Source of the DNA: Paenibacillus albicereus
Lineage (GTDB): Bacteria; Bacillota; Bacilli; Paenibacillales; Paenibacillaceae
NCBI RefSeq assembly: GCF_012676905.1
Contig: NZ_CP051428.1
Location: 3,868,001-3,932,000, forward strand
Reading direction: 5' to 3'
Length of the DNA: 64,000 bases
The position numbers and the translations under genes are program-made. Shown here one piece after another: positions 7,759 to 16,621 of this stretch. Position 1 is the first letter of the stretch, and each line of letters begins with the position of its first letter. Below the pieces are notes generated by a model. It was not told where the DNA came from, made no database searches, and was given only the letters and a program-made list of their open reading frames with translations.

Positions 7759-9000
7759 CTACTTGTCGAGCAGCTTCTGGGATTGCTCGTTGAACGCCTT
7801 CAGCTTCGCATCCAGGTCCGCGTTCGCCCGGTAGATTTCTTCGAACGTCTGCAGGAAGTTCTGCGAGATGTTGTCCCACGGCTTGACGAGCGGCATCGGC
7901 TCGGCGTTCTCCAGCTGCTCGCCGACGACCGCCATGTTCGGATCGCCGCTCAGCTGCGGGTCTTCCCAAGCCTTCCGATTGGCCGGCAGCTCGCCGGTCT
8001 GCTTCATCCACTCCAGCTGGTTCTCCGGCTTGCTCAGGAACGCGATGAACTTCATCGACTCCTGCTTCTGCTTGCTGAAGCCGAATACGGTCAGGTTCGA
8101 GCCGCCGAGCGAGCTCATGTTGTTCTCCTTGGAAGGCAGCACCGCGGTCGCCCACTTACCCTCGATGTCGGGAACCTGATCCCGGATCGTTTTTATCATC
8201 CACGGGCCGCTGATGAACATCGGCACCATGCCGTCGCCGCCGAACGTCTGCGACGTATCGAGTCCGAGGTCGACCGGCGCGTAGCCGTTTTTGAAGTAGC
8301 CGTCCAAGTAGGCGACCGTATCGCGGAACGCCGGCTGGTCGAACTGCGCCTTGCCGTCCTCGATCAGCTTCGAGCCGTTCTGGCGGGCGAACATGAAGTT
8401 CAGCGTCGGCTCCTTCGGATCGAGGCCGATGCCGTACTTGTCCTTGCCGCGCTCGGTCAGCTTCTTGGAGGCGTCGAGCAGCTCGTCCCACGTCTTCGGC
8501 GCCTGGTCGTAGCCGACCGACTGGAGCACGTCCGTGCGGTAGAACAGGATGCGCGTCTCGGCCAGCCATGGCACGCCGACCGTCTTGCCGTCGAACTGGG
8601 TGGAGGTGACCGTGCCGTCGAAGAAGTTGTCCGCGGCAAGCTCCGGATAGTCGGCCAGGTCGCCGGTCAGGTCGGCCAGCGCGCCGGCCGCGGCGAACTC
8701 CGGCATCCACGTCGTGCCCATCTGCAGCACGTCGGGCCCTTTCTTGGACGCGACGGCCGTCAGCAGCTTGTCGTGCGCGCTGCCCCACGGGATGGCCTGC
8801 ACCTTGATCGAGACGTCCGGATTCTCCTTGGAATAGGCTTCCGCCATCTGCTCCATCGGCTTGCTGCTGTCTCCCATCGCCCATACGTTCAGCACGGTCT
8901 TGCCGCCCTCCGCGCCGTCTCCTCCGGACGAGCAGCCTGCCAGCGTTCCTCCCGCCAGCATCGCCGCGGCGAGCGCCGTTCCGATTTTTTTCTTGTCCAT
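7759..9000 (-). CDS. Oligosaccharide-binding lipoprotein of CUT1 ABC transporter (probably beta-1,2-glucooligosaccharide)
   Basis: 413 residues with a lipoprotein signal (lipobox LAGC, then a Ser/Gly linker) and an SBP_bac_1 (MalE-like) fold, seen in 'LNVWAMGDSSKPMEQMAEAY', 'GPDVLQMGTTWMPEF' and 'VPMFISGPWM'. It delivers sugar to the two permeases encoded downstream. The ATG is preceded by GGGGAGG, and a clear promoter with an overlapping LacI-type operator lies upstream. It is divergent from a GH94 phosphorylase, the arrangement known for sophorooligosaccharide uptake in Listeria innocua; that ligand is inferred. Confidence 0.85.
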   Translation of the reverse strand: MDKKKIGTALAAAMLAGGTLAGCSSGGDGAEGGKTVLNVWAMGDSSKPMEQMAEAYSKENPDVSIKVQAIPWGSAHDKLLTAVASKKGPDVLQMGTTWMPEFAAAGALADLTGDLADYPELAADNFFDGTVTSTQFDGKTVGVPWLAETRILFYRTDVLQSVGYDQAPKTWDELLDASKKLTERGKDKYGIGLDPKEPTLNFMFARQNGSKLIEDGKAQFDQPAFRDTVAYLDGYFKNGYAPVDLGLDTSQTFGGDGMVPMFISGPWMIKTIRDQVPDIEGKWATAVLPSKENNMSSLGGSNLTVFGFSKQKQESMKFIAFLSKPENQLEWMKQTGELPANRKAWEDPQLSGDPNMAVVGEQLENAEPMPLVKPWDNISQNFLQTFEEIYRANADLDAKLKAFNEQSQKLLDK

Positions 9001-9044
9001 TTCGCCATATCCTCCCCTGGTTTCGGTTGCCCCTCGGTATCGGT

Positions 9045-9090
9045 GAAACGTTTCGAATTGAATTATAGATCAAAATGAAATCGCATTCAA
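9045..9090 (-). promoter_or_regulatory. Promoter and LacI-type operator for the SBP-permease operon
   Basis: On the minus strand, -35 TTGAAT (9085-9090) and -10 TATAAT (9062-9067) are separated by 17 bp. Just downstream is the palindrome GAAACGTTTC (9045-9054), placed to block initiation. The same palindrome recurs in the divergent promoter. Confidence 0.88.
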
Positions 9091-9171
9091 GCCCTCCTGC
9101 TGAAACAATTTTTTCTTCATTAATGCCGAAGAGGGAGCTTGAATGGCATGGAAACGGTCTCCGATCTTCGT

Positions 9172-9227
9172 TTGACTTCTTTTACTGCTTCCGTTTATAC
9201 TCGTCTTGGTTGTTGTCGAAACGTTTC
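9172..9227 (+). promoter_or_regulatory. Promoter and LacI-type operator for the GH94 phosphorylase gene
   Basis: -35 TTGACT (9172-9177), 18-bp spacer, -10 TATACT (9196-9201), then palindrome GAAACGTTTC at 9218-9227. It is the second copy of the operator in this divergent region, so both transcription units are likely controlled by the LacI-type protein encoded downstream. Confidence 0.88.
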
Positions 9228-9267
9228 TATCGTCATGTCCCACGTTCCCGCAAAAGGAGGAAGCACC

Positions 9268-12200
9268 ATGCGATTCCCATCCCAGCCTTCGCCGTCCGCC
9301 CGCTGGCGGCTCGAGCGCGACGGCCTTGCCTTCACCTTCCACCCGACCGGCGACCTGTACGAGGCGACCGGCAGCGGCATGATGCTGAACCAGCTGCGCA
9401 GCCATCCGCTGGACGGCTCGCTGAACCAGCTGTACCTGCGCGTGCGCGGCCCGCAAGGAATCCGCTCCTGTCCGCTGATCGGCATCGCCTCGGACAGCCG
9501 GGTCGGCTGCGGGGAAGGCCGCGTCGTCTGGAGCGGCGAGGCGTTCGGCATCCGCTACGAGGCGGCCTTCCTGCTCGGATCGGGCGGCGTCTGGTTTTGG
9601 CGCGTGCGGCTCGACGCGGACGCGCCCGGCCTGGCCGCCGACGTCGTCTATGGCCAGGATATCGGCCTCGGGGCTCCGGCCGCCGTGCTCGGCAACGAAG
9701 CGTACAACGCCCACTACCTCGATCATTCGGCGTACGAGGATGAACGCCGCGGCTGGATCGTCTGCACCCGCCAAAACCAGCCCCAGGGCGGACGCTTTCC
9801 CTATCTGCAGCAAGGCTGCCTGACCGGATCGGTCTCGTTCGCGACCGACGGCTTCTCCTTTTTCGGCCGCTCGTTCAAGGATACGCATCGGCCGGAGGCG
9901 CTGGAGCGGGACCGGCTGCCCGGAGAGGTGCTGCAGTACGAATTCGCTTATACGGCGCTCCAGTCCCGCCCGGTCGATCCGGCCGGAGGCGCGGAGATCG
10001 CCTTTTACGGGCTGTTCCGGGACGACCATCCCGAGGCGGTGTCGGAGGCCGAGTACGGCGAGATCATCGAGCGGAGCTGGGCGGACATCGTCCGGACCTC
10101 CGATGAGCCGGTGCCGCTGCAGCCGGCTCCGCGACGGGCCGCCGATCTCGGCGAGCCGCTGCAGGCGCGCTCCCTGACCGAAGCGGAGATCGCCGAGAGG
10201 TACCCGGAGCGGATCGAGGAGGAGCGGCACGGAGACGAGCTTCAGGCCTTCTTCACCCCCGACTACGCGCATGTCGCGCTCAAGGCCAAGGAGCTGCGGC
10301 TCGACCGGCCGCACGGGCATATTCTGCTCAGCGGCGCGCCGGATCTGCCGGGAGCGGAAGTGCTCGCCACGACCGCCTATATGTACGGCGTCTTCCATTC
10401 GCAGGTCGTCGTAGGCAATACCAGCTTCAATAAGCTGATCGGCCATACGCGCAATGCGCTCAACGCGGCGCATGCGTCCGGCCTGCGCCTGTACGCCGAG
10501 CAGGACGGACGATTCCGCCTGCTGGCGATGCCGAGCCTGTTCGAGATGGGCTTCAACTACGCCCGCTGGGTGTATGCGCTGGACGGCGATACGATCGTCG
10601 TCACGAGCTGGACGGACGCGGACGCGCCCGGGACGACGCTGAGCGTCGCGTCGGCCGCCGGCCTTCCGCGGCGCTATCTGCTCTCCGCGCAGATCACGAT
10701 GGCCGAGCGGGAGCTGGAGGCTCCGTATCGGCTGGAGGAACGGCCGGACGGCTCGCTGCGGTTCGCCCCCGGCGACGACTCGCCGATCCGCGCCGCATAC
10801 CCGGAGCTTGCGTACCGGCTGACGACCGCCGGCGCCGCCGTCGAGCGCTTCGACGACCGCCGGCTGCTGCCTGAGCTGGAGCCCGGCGCATCGCCGCTGC
10901 TCGTGCTGCAGACCGGCGCCTCGGCCAGCTGGAGCGTGCGCATCGAAGGCCGGCTGGATGGCCTGCGCGAGCCCGCCGCCGCGGGACCGGATCTCGCGGC
11001 AGCGACGGCGCAGTACCGTTCCGGCATGGCCGAGCTGATGCGCGGCTTCCGCCTCGAGCATCCCGGCGGCGATCCGGCCGTCCGGCGGCTCGACGCGCTC
11101 GCCTGGTGGTACGTCCACAATATGCGCGTGCACTTCCTGTCTCCGCACGGCCTGGAGCAGTATGGAGGCGCCGCCTGGGGCACGCGCGACGTCTGCCAGG
11201 GACCGGCCGAGTTCTTCCTCGCGATGCAGCGCTGGGACGCGGTCCGCGGCATCCTGACGACCGTGTACGAGCATCAGTACGAGCAGAGCGGCGGCTGGCC
11301 GCAATGGTTCATGTTCGACCGCTACAGCCGCGTGCAGCAGCACGAGAGCCACGGGGACATCATCGTCTGGCCGCTCAAGCTGCTCGGCGACTACCTCGCC
11401 GCTACCGGCGACTTCGGGCTGCTGGACGAGGAGCTGCCGTACACCGACGAGGCGACGTTCGATTTTACGGATCGCCGCCGCCCGCTGCGCGAGCATGTCG
11501 AGCGCCAGCTCGACCATATCCGCGAGCGCTTCCTGCCCGGCACGATGCTGTCGGCCTACGGAGACGGCGACTGGGACGATACGCTGCAGCCGGCCCGGCC
11601 GGAGCTGCGCGCCTCGATGGCGAGCAGCTGGACCGTCGCCCTGACCTATCAGGCGATGCGCACGCTCGGCCAAGCGCTCGCCTCGGAGCCGCGGCACGCC
11701 TCCCTGTCGGAGGAGCTGCTCCGCCTTGCGGACGGCATCCGCCGCGACTTCGCCGCCTACATGGAGCCGGACGGCGTCGTGCCCGGCTTCCTCGATCTGG
11801 CCGATCCCGCCCGTCCGGCCAAGCTGCTTCATCCGGACGACGTCCGGACCGGCATCCGCTACCGGCTGCTGCCGATGACGCGCAGCATGATCGCCGAGCT
11901 GCTTACCCCCGAGCAGGCCGAGGCGCATCGCGGCCTGATCCAGCGGGAGCTGCGCTTTCCCGACGGCGTCCGCCTCATGAACCGGCCCGCGACCTATGAG
12001 GGCGGGGTCAGCGTGCGCTTCAAGCGTGCGGAGCAGGCGGCCAACTTCGGCCGCGAGATCGGGCTGCAATACGTGCATGCGCATATCCGCTATATTGAAG
12101 CGATGGCCAAGCTCGGCGAGGCCGAGGAAGCGTGGCAGGCGCTGCAGGTCATCAGTCCGGTCGGCATTCAGGCGACGGTTCCGAACGCCGCGCCGCGTCA

Positions 12201-12648
12201 GAGCAACGCCTACTTCAGCAGCTCGGACGGCGACTTCGCCACCCGCCGCGAGGCGGCGGAGCGGTTCGAGGAGCTGCGCAGCGGAGAGGCCCCCGTCAAG
12301 GGCGGCTGGCGCATCTATTCGAGCGGCCCCGGCATCTACTTGAACCAGCTCGTCTCCAGCGTGCTCGGCATCCGCGCGGCCGCCGGCCGGATCGTGCTCG
12401 ATCCCGCCCTGCCCGCTTCGCTCGGGTGCCTCGCCGTCCGCTTCGAGCTGGCCGGCCGGCCGGTCCGCATCGTCTACCGCCTGAGCGGCTCCCCGGTGTC
12501 CCGCATCACGGTCAACGGACGCGAGGCCGCCTTCTCCCGCCTGTCCCATCCGTACCGGAGCGGCGGCGCGGAGCTGCGCCTGGACGAGCTGGAGCCGCTT
12601 TGGACCGACGAGTCCGGGCAGCTGCAGGAGCTTCTCGTCTACGCCTGA
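9268..12648 (+). CDS. GH94-family glycoside phosphorylase, probable beta-1,2-oligoglucan phosphorylase
   Basis: 1126 residues, cytoplasmic. The large N-terminal half forms the beta-sandwich part and the C-terminal half the (alpha/alpha)6 barrel, with 'GAAWGTRDVCQGP', 'GGWPQWFMFD', 'SHGDIIVWPLKLLG' and the catalytic-acid motif GDGDWDDT at residues 765-772. GH94 enzymes cleave beta-glucosidic bonds with phosphate to glucose 1-phosphate. Length and motif context resemble 1,2-beta-oligoglucan phosphorylases more than the roughly 800-residue cellobiose phosphorylases. The start chosen has AAAAGGAGG at eight bases; earlier in-frame ATGs lie inside the promoter/operator. Substrate assignment is by family resemblance and neighbours. 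Confidence 0.75.
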   Translation: MRFPSQPSPSARWRLERDGLAFTFHPTGDLYEATGSGMMLNQLRSHPLDGSLNQLYLRVRGPQGIRSCPLIGIASDSRVGCGEGRVVWSGEAFGIRYEAAFLLGSGGVWFWRVRLDADAPGLAADVVYGQDIGLGAPAAVLGNEAYNAHYLDHSAYEDERRGWIVCTRQNQPQGGRFPYLQQGCLTGSVSFATDGFSFFGRSFKDTHRPEALERDRLPGEVLQYEFAYTALQSRPVDPAGGAEIAFYGLFRDDHPEAVSEAEYGEIIERSWADIVRTSDEPVPLQPAPRRAADLGEPLQARSLTEAEIAERYPERIEEERHGDELQAFFTPDYAHVALKAKELRLDRPHGHILLSGAPDLPGAEVLATTAYMYGVFHSQVVVGNTSFNKLIGHTRNALNAAHASGLRLYAEQDGRFRLLAMPSLFEMGFNYARWVYALDGDTIVVTSWTDADAPGTTLSVASAAGLPRRYLLSAQITMAERELEAPYRLEERPDGSLRFAPGDDSPIRAAYPELAYRLTTAGAAVERFDDRRLLPELEPGASPLLVLQTGASASWSVRIEGRLDGLREPAAAGPDLAAATAQYRSGMAELMRGFRLEHPGGDPAVRRLDALAWWYVHNMRVHFLSPHGLEQYGGAAWGTRDVCQGPAEFFLAMQRWDAVRGILTTVYEHQYEQSGGWPQWFMFDRYSRVQQHESHGDIIVWPLKLLGDYLAATGDFGLLDEELPYTDEATFDFTDRRRPLREHVERQLDHIRERFLPGTMLSAYGDGDWDDTLQPARPELRASMASSWTVALTYQAMRTLGQALASEPRHASLSEELLRLADGIRRDFAAYMEPDGVVPGFLDLADPARPAKLLHPDDVRTGIRYRLLPMTRSMIAELLTPEQAEAHRGLIQRELRFPDGVRLMNRPATYEGGVSVRFKRAEQAANFGREIGLQYVHAHIRYIEAMAKLGEAEEAWQALQVISPVGIQATVPNAAPRQSNAYFSSSDGDFATRREAAERFEELRSGEAPVKGGWRIYSSGPGIYLNQLVSSVLGIRAAAGRIVLDPALPASLGCLAVRFELAGRPVRIVYRLSGSPVSRITVNGREAAFSRLSHPYRSGGAELRLDELEPLWTDESGQLQELLVYA

Positions 12649-12729
12649 GCCCGCCGCCGCAGCCGTACGAGATCAGCGATGGAAAGTTGTGGTATAGTGA
12701 ACAAAAAGCCTTCCACGGGAGGAATCGCG

Positions 12730-13704
12730 GTGGTCAGCATCAAGGATATTGCCCGGAAGGCCGGCGTGTCGATCTCGACCGTCTCTTACGCGCTGAACGG
12801 CAATCCCAAGGTAACTCCCGAAACGAGCGCCCGCATCCTGGCGATCGCCAAGGAAATGAACTACATTCCCAATGCGGCGGCCCGCCAGCTCAAGAAGCAG
12901 GAGTCGAGGATCATCGGCGCGTTCCTGACCGACTTCACGGGAGCGTTCTACGGCGACCTGCTGCAAGGCATGAAGGAAGTGCTCAACCGCAAGGGCTACG
13001 ACCTGATCGTCTGCAGCGGCCTGCAGTCGCATCGGCTGCTGCCGGAGCGGATGATCGACGGGGCGATCATCCTCGACTCCACGTTCTCCGACGAGGAGCT
13101 GCTCGACTACGCGGACCGCGGCCACCGGCTCGTCGTGCTCGACCGCGAGCTGAGCCACCCTGCCGTCAACCAGGTGCTGCTCGACAACAAAGCCGGCGCC
13201 AACCTGGCGATGGACTACCTGATCGAGACCGGCCATCGCCGCCTGTACGTCGTCTCCGGCCCTTCCGACAGCTTCGACTCGCGCCAGCGGATGAGCGCCG
13301 TGCGCCAGACGCTGAGCCGCCATCCCGAGCTGGACGCCGTCGTGCTCGAGGGCGACTTCAATCAGGGCTCGGGCGAGGCGGCCGGCCGCCTCATCCTGGA
13401 GCAGTGGCAAGGACCGGCCGGCGTCTTTTGCCTGAACGACGAGATGGCGATCGGCCTGTTCAACGCCGTCGCCGCGTCGGACTCCGGCATCCGCGTCGGC
13501 GAGGAGCTGTCGATCGTCGGCTTCGACAACATCGCCCTCACCCGCTACATCCAGCCCCGCCTGGCGACGATCGAGTACTCCAAGTACCGCTGGGGCGCGA
13601 TGGCGTCCGAGCAGCTGCTGCGGATGATCGCCGGCGAGGAGGTCGAGCACGAGCGGATCTACGTCTCGCTCGTCGAGAGCGAGTCGGTCCAGGACCGGCG
13701 CTGA
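12730..13704 (+). CDS. LacI-family transcriptional regulator of the phosphorylase/transporter locus
   Basis: 324 residues from a GTG start with GGGAGG seven bases upstream; the longer frame to an earlier ATG would begin before the natural start 'VVSIKDIARKAGVS'. Helix-turn-helix 'SIKDIARKAGVSISTVSYAL', hinge helix 'PNAAARQLKKQ', then a periplasmic-binding-like sugar domain ('GFDNIALTRYIQPRLATI'). It probably binds the two GAAACGTTTC palindromes between the SBP and phosphorylase genes and releases on an oligosaccharide or its product. An extended -10 (TGGTATAGT, ending 12695) lies upstream, so it can be transcribed on its own. Confidence 0.9.
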   Translation: MVSIKDIARKAGVSISTVSYALNGNPKVTPETSARILAIAKEMNYIPNAAARQLKKQESRIIGAFLTDFTGAFYGDLLQGMKEVLNRKGYDLIVCSGLQSHRLLPERMIDGAIILDSTFSDEELLDYADRGHRLVVLDRELSHPAVNQVLLDNKAGANLAMDYLIETGHRRLYVVSGPSDSFDSRQRMSAVRQTLSRHPELDAVVLEGDFNQGSGEAAGRLILEQWQGPAGVFCLNDEMAIGLFNAVAASDSGIRVGEELSIVGFDNIALTRYIQPRLATIEYSKYRWGAMASEQLLRMIAGEEVEHERIYVSLVESESVQDRR

Positions 13705-13780
13705 GCGCCGGACCTGCTTTTCCTGCTCGCCGATCAGGGCGCAGTCGGACCGATCGCCTACCGGCGCGCAGCCTGACCCA

Positions 13781-13834
13781 TAGCGGCTCTCCCGCGGCCC
13801 AGCGCCGCGCGGAGAGCCGCTATTTCCTTTTTTT
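13781..13834 (+). terminator. Terminator after the LacI gene
   Basis: Twelve-base arms TAGCGGCTCTCC (13781-13792) and GGAGAGCCGCTA (13811-13822), followed by TTTCCTTTTTTT. Confidence 0.9.
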
Positions 13835-13921
13835 CTCCTGCCGGGAAAAAGATGGATAGCCGCTCCGCATCTGGATCACCCTAATTCCTTCCATCCACTA
13901 CGACAGAAATCAGGTGATGCG

Positions 13922-15427
13922 ATGACGACATCTCCTACAGCAGCCGAGCACCCGGAAGCGGACCGCCTCGGCCGCTCTCTTGAAGCGAACGCGGAGCGCG
14001 TCCGCGAAGATTCGGCTCCAGCCCGGATCTGATTGCCCGGGACTTCCAGGTGAAACTGGACGGCGGAGCGCTCGTGCCCGGCAAGCTCTGGTATATAGAC
14101 GGCATTTCCAATCCCGCCTCGATGCTGCAGGCGCTCTTCGCCTCCGGCGGCGACAACGGCTCGTCCTGCGGCAGCACGGAGGAGTGGCTCGAGCTGTGCC
14201 GCTCCCGCATGCTGCCGGAAGGCGCGATCCACTCGGTGGAGCGCCTCTCGGAAACGTTCGCCATGCTGCTGGACGGCCATACGGTCGTCATGGCGGAAGG
14301 GACCTGCTCCGCTCTCGCCGTCGGCACCAAAGAGGTGAAGGCGCGCTCGATCGAGGAGCCGAACGTGCAGTCGGTCGTGCGCGGTCCGCGGGAAGGCTTC
14401 ACCGAGGTGCTGAGCTGGAATATCGCCATGCTGAGGCGGAAGATCGCGAATCCCGACCTGCGCTTCGAGCCGATGAAGCTCGGGAACGTGACCAACACGG
14501 CGGTCACGGTCGCCTATGTCCGAGGCATCGTCTCGCCGGAGGTGCTCGCGGAGGTGAGGAAACGGATGGCGGGCATCGAGCTGGACGGCATCCTGGAGAG
14601 CAACTATCGAGGAGTTCATCCAGGACCGCATCTACACGCCGTTCCCGACGATGTTCAACTCGGAGCGGCCGGATGTCGTCGCCGCCGGCCTGCTGGAGGG
14701 ACGGGTGGCGATCCTCGTCGACGGCACGCCGTTCGCGCTGCTCGCGCCGGCGCTGTTCGTCCAGTTCTTCCAGTCCAGCGAGGACTACTACCAGCGCTCG
14801 GACTTCAGCACGCTGATCCGCTTGCTCCGGTTCCTCGCCTTCGTGCTCGCCACGCCCACGCCGTCGTTCTACATCGCCATCACGACATTCCATCAGGAGA
14901 TGCTGCCGACGACGCTGCTGTACAATCTGGCGAGCCAGCGAGAGGGCGTCCCGTTCCCGGCGTTCATCGAGGCGCTGCTCATGGAAGTGACGTTCGAGAT
15001 CCTGCGCGAGGCGAGCGTGCGGATGCCCAAGACGATCGGCCAGTCCATCTCCATCGTCGGCACGCTCGTCGTCGGCCAGGCGGCGGTGGACGCCGGGCTT
15101 GTCAGCGCCGCCATGGTCATAGTCGTCTCCATCACCGCGATCGCCAACTTCGTCCTCCCGGCGTTCAACATGGGCATCGCCGCCCGCATCATCCGGTTCG
15201 GCCTCATGATTCTCGCGGCGTCGTTCGGACTGTACGGCATGTTCATCGGCATCATCGGGCTGGTGCTCCATCTGTGCAGCCTCCGCTCGTTCGGCGTCCC
15301 TTACATGGCGCCGCTCGCTCCGTACCAAGCGGAAGACCAGAAGGACACGCTGTTCCGGGTGCCGCTCCCGCGCATGCGCGACCGTCCCCGCAGCCTCAAG
15401 CCGCAAAAGCTCCGGAGGCAGCGTTGA
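13922..15427 (+). pseudogene. GerA-family spore germination protein, disrupted by two indels
   Basis: The conceptual product (about 500 residues if repaired) is a GerA/GerAA-type germinant receptor subunit: soluble N-terminal domain ('SLEANAERVRED', 'SSPDLIARDFQVKLDG', 'VEGTCSALAVGTKE'-like region) and a membrane domain ('PTTLLYNLASQREGVPFPAF', 'RMPKTIGQSISIVGTLVVGQ'). The first frame stops at TGA 14030 because one base, probably a T in GATTCGG near 14011, is missing; the middle segment runs in another frame to about 14606, where two bases seem lost in AACTATCGAG, restoring the original frame. Net loss is three bases. Start ATG has AGGTG upstream. Sequencing error cannot be excluded, but the neighbouring gene is also damaged. 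Confidence 0.8.
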
Positions 15428-15729
15428 ACGGCCGTCGCCCGGCCGCGCGCCTGCTGCTTGCGCGGCTCCTGGGCTCGCTGCTGGGCGCGGCGCTGCTCGC
15501 CTCGGCGGCCGGCTGCTGGAGCCGCCATGAGCTCAACGGCATCAGCATCGTCGTCGGCATGGTCGTCGTCGCTGAGATGTCTTATCCGGACACGGTGTTC
15601 GTGCAGGATTTCCTGTCCAAGAACTGGACGGCGTTCGCCTCGATCTTCCTTCTTTACGTCCCCCTGCTCCTTTATGTCGTCCTGCGCTTCCGCGGGCGCG
15701 GCAAAAAGCAGCCGGCCCCGTCGTCGTGA
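15424..15729 (+). pseudogene. GerC lipoprotein start fused to a GerB-like permease tail (deletion product)
   Basis: A 101-codon frame starting at TTG, overlapping the gerA-like stop (TTGA) with CGGAGG upstream. It opens with a lipoprotein signal and lipobox (SAAGC) followed by 'WSRHELNGISIVVGM', the signature start of GerC-type germination lipoproteins. After about residue 43 it switches to 'SYPDTVFVQDFLSKNW' and a terminal membrane helix 'FLLYVPLLLYVVLRF' with a basic tail, like the end of a germination permease. A deletion of roughly two kb between gerC and gerB would give this. The GerB assignment of the tail is less certain than the GerC start. Confidence 0.6.
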
Positions 15730-15809
15730 CGGAGCCGGCTGCTTCACGTTTATTTTCACATTTTAGCTAATTATAATTTATATTCCAACTAATTATGAAT
15801 CAAGTTAAG

Positions 15810-16259
15810 TCATTTAAATAACGTAAAAATTAAAATTTCTTTTTCCAACAGCCCATCGCGGCCGATCTTCTTATCACAATCGGTAAGCAAATAACGAAGC
15901 TTGATACTGTCTGTAGAATCAGACGAATTATCCGTACGGATACCTTTGCAAATGGCTGTCTCTTTTTTGATTCTATTGGATCCTGATTGGGGATGGAAAA
16001 CATATTTATATACGATTTCGTTTTTTTGTGTCGATAAAACGGCTTTATCGGCTGACCCTTCATCGTCTATGTAAAGAAATCGGATTTCTTTTGCCTTGCC
16101 CGTTTGAAAATCTGTCATCCACTGGTCCAATTGATCTACATTGGTAGCGCCAGTCGGCCCCTCCACTACCTCCCCATTTGAACTCGCCTCTCCCTTTGGA
16201 TTTGAACTGCACCCTGTTAATAAGCAGATGAGAAACAGTAAAAAATAAAGTCGACGCAT
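15810..16259 (-). CDS. Small secreted lipoprotein, DUF4362-like
   Basis: 149 residues: short basic start, hydrophobic helix, lipobox LLTGC, then a soluble domain ('NVDQLDQWMTDFQTGKAKEI', 'YIDDEGSADKAVLS', 'ETAICKGI', 'LRYLLTDC') that follows the pattern of DUF4362 proteins of Bacillales; two cysteines match those of the family. Function is unknown. The ATG has AGGGGTGG upstream. Its base composition is far more AT-rich than the surroundings, which suggests recent acquisition together with the adjoining gene remnant. Confidence 0.7.
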   Translation of the reverse strand: MRRLYFLLFLICLLTGCSSNPKGEASSNGEVVEGPTGATNVDQLDQWMTDFQTGKAKEIRFLYIDDEGSADKAVLSTQKNEIVYKYVFHPQSGSNRIKKETAICKGIRTDNSSDSTDSIKLRYLLTDCDKKIGRDGLLEKEILIFTLFK

Positions 16260-16284
16260 GAACACCACCCCTGAATAACAGTAT

Positions 16285-16524
16285 ATGGGAGAAATATTAG
16301 ATGAGGGTTCTCCCCGAAACCTTCGTAGAGATATTGCTAATCCTTCAAAAGAAGATGCCAAGGTTATTGTACCAGGTACTAATTATTAGGTGTTAGTTAC
16401 CAGAATTCTAAAAGGTGAAACTGCTCAGATAATTAACATTGTCGTAAACGGTGGAACTTATAAAGCTGTATCTAAACCAAAGAGAGCAACATTAGTTAAA
16501 GACGAAATTTATGACCGAAGCTAG
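16285..16524 (+). pseudogene. Unrecognised AT-rich gene remnant with internal stop
   Basis: An in-frame stretch of 79 codons interrupted by TAG at 16387. First part: 'MGEILDEGSPRNLRRDIANP' to 'KVIVPGTNY'; second part: 'LVTRILKGETAQIINIVVNG' to 'TLVKDEIYDRS'. It reads like ordinary protein but the family was not recognised. No ribosome binding site precedes the ATG, and an upstream in-frame stop limits it. Most likely the 3' end of a gene lost on the same AT-rich islet as the lipoprotein. Confidence 0.4.
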
Positions 16525-16568
16525 TCTTTTAAGCATTATAGAAGACCATAAAAAAAACGATCAAGCAA

Positions 16569-16594
16569 AGAAGGGTCCATTAAAGGACCCTTCT
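16569..16594 (-). terminator. Terminator after prkA
   Basis: Arms AGAAGGGTCC / GGACCCTTCT (16569-16578 and 16585-16594) with a 6-base loop; on the minus strand it is followed by a T-rich stretch ending in seven Ts. Confidence 0.75.
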
Positions 16595-16621
16595 CTGCGT
16601 TTTCTCTCCAAAGACTCCGCC

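Noticed and set aside
9070-12549. A 1159-codon open frame antisense to the GH94 gene
   Set aside because: It is a shadow of a high-GC gene: Arg/Ala/Gly/Gln-rich, no domain, no ribosome binding site, and the plus strand carries an intact enzyme.
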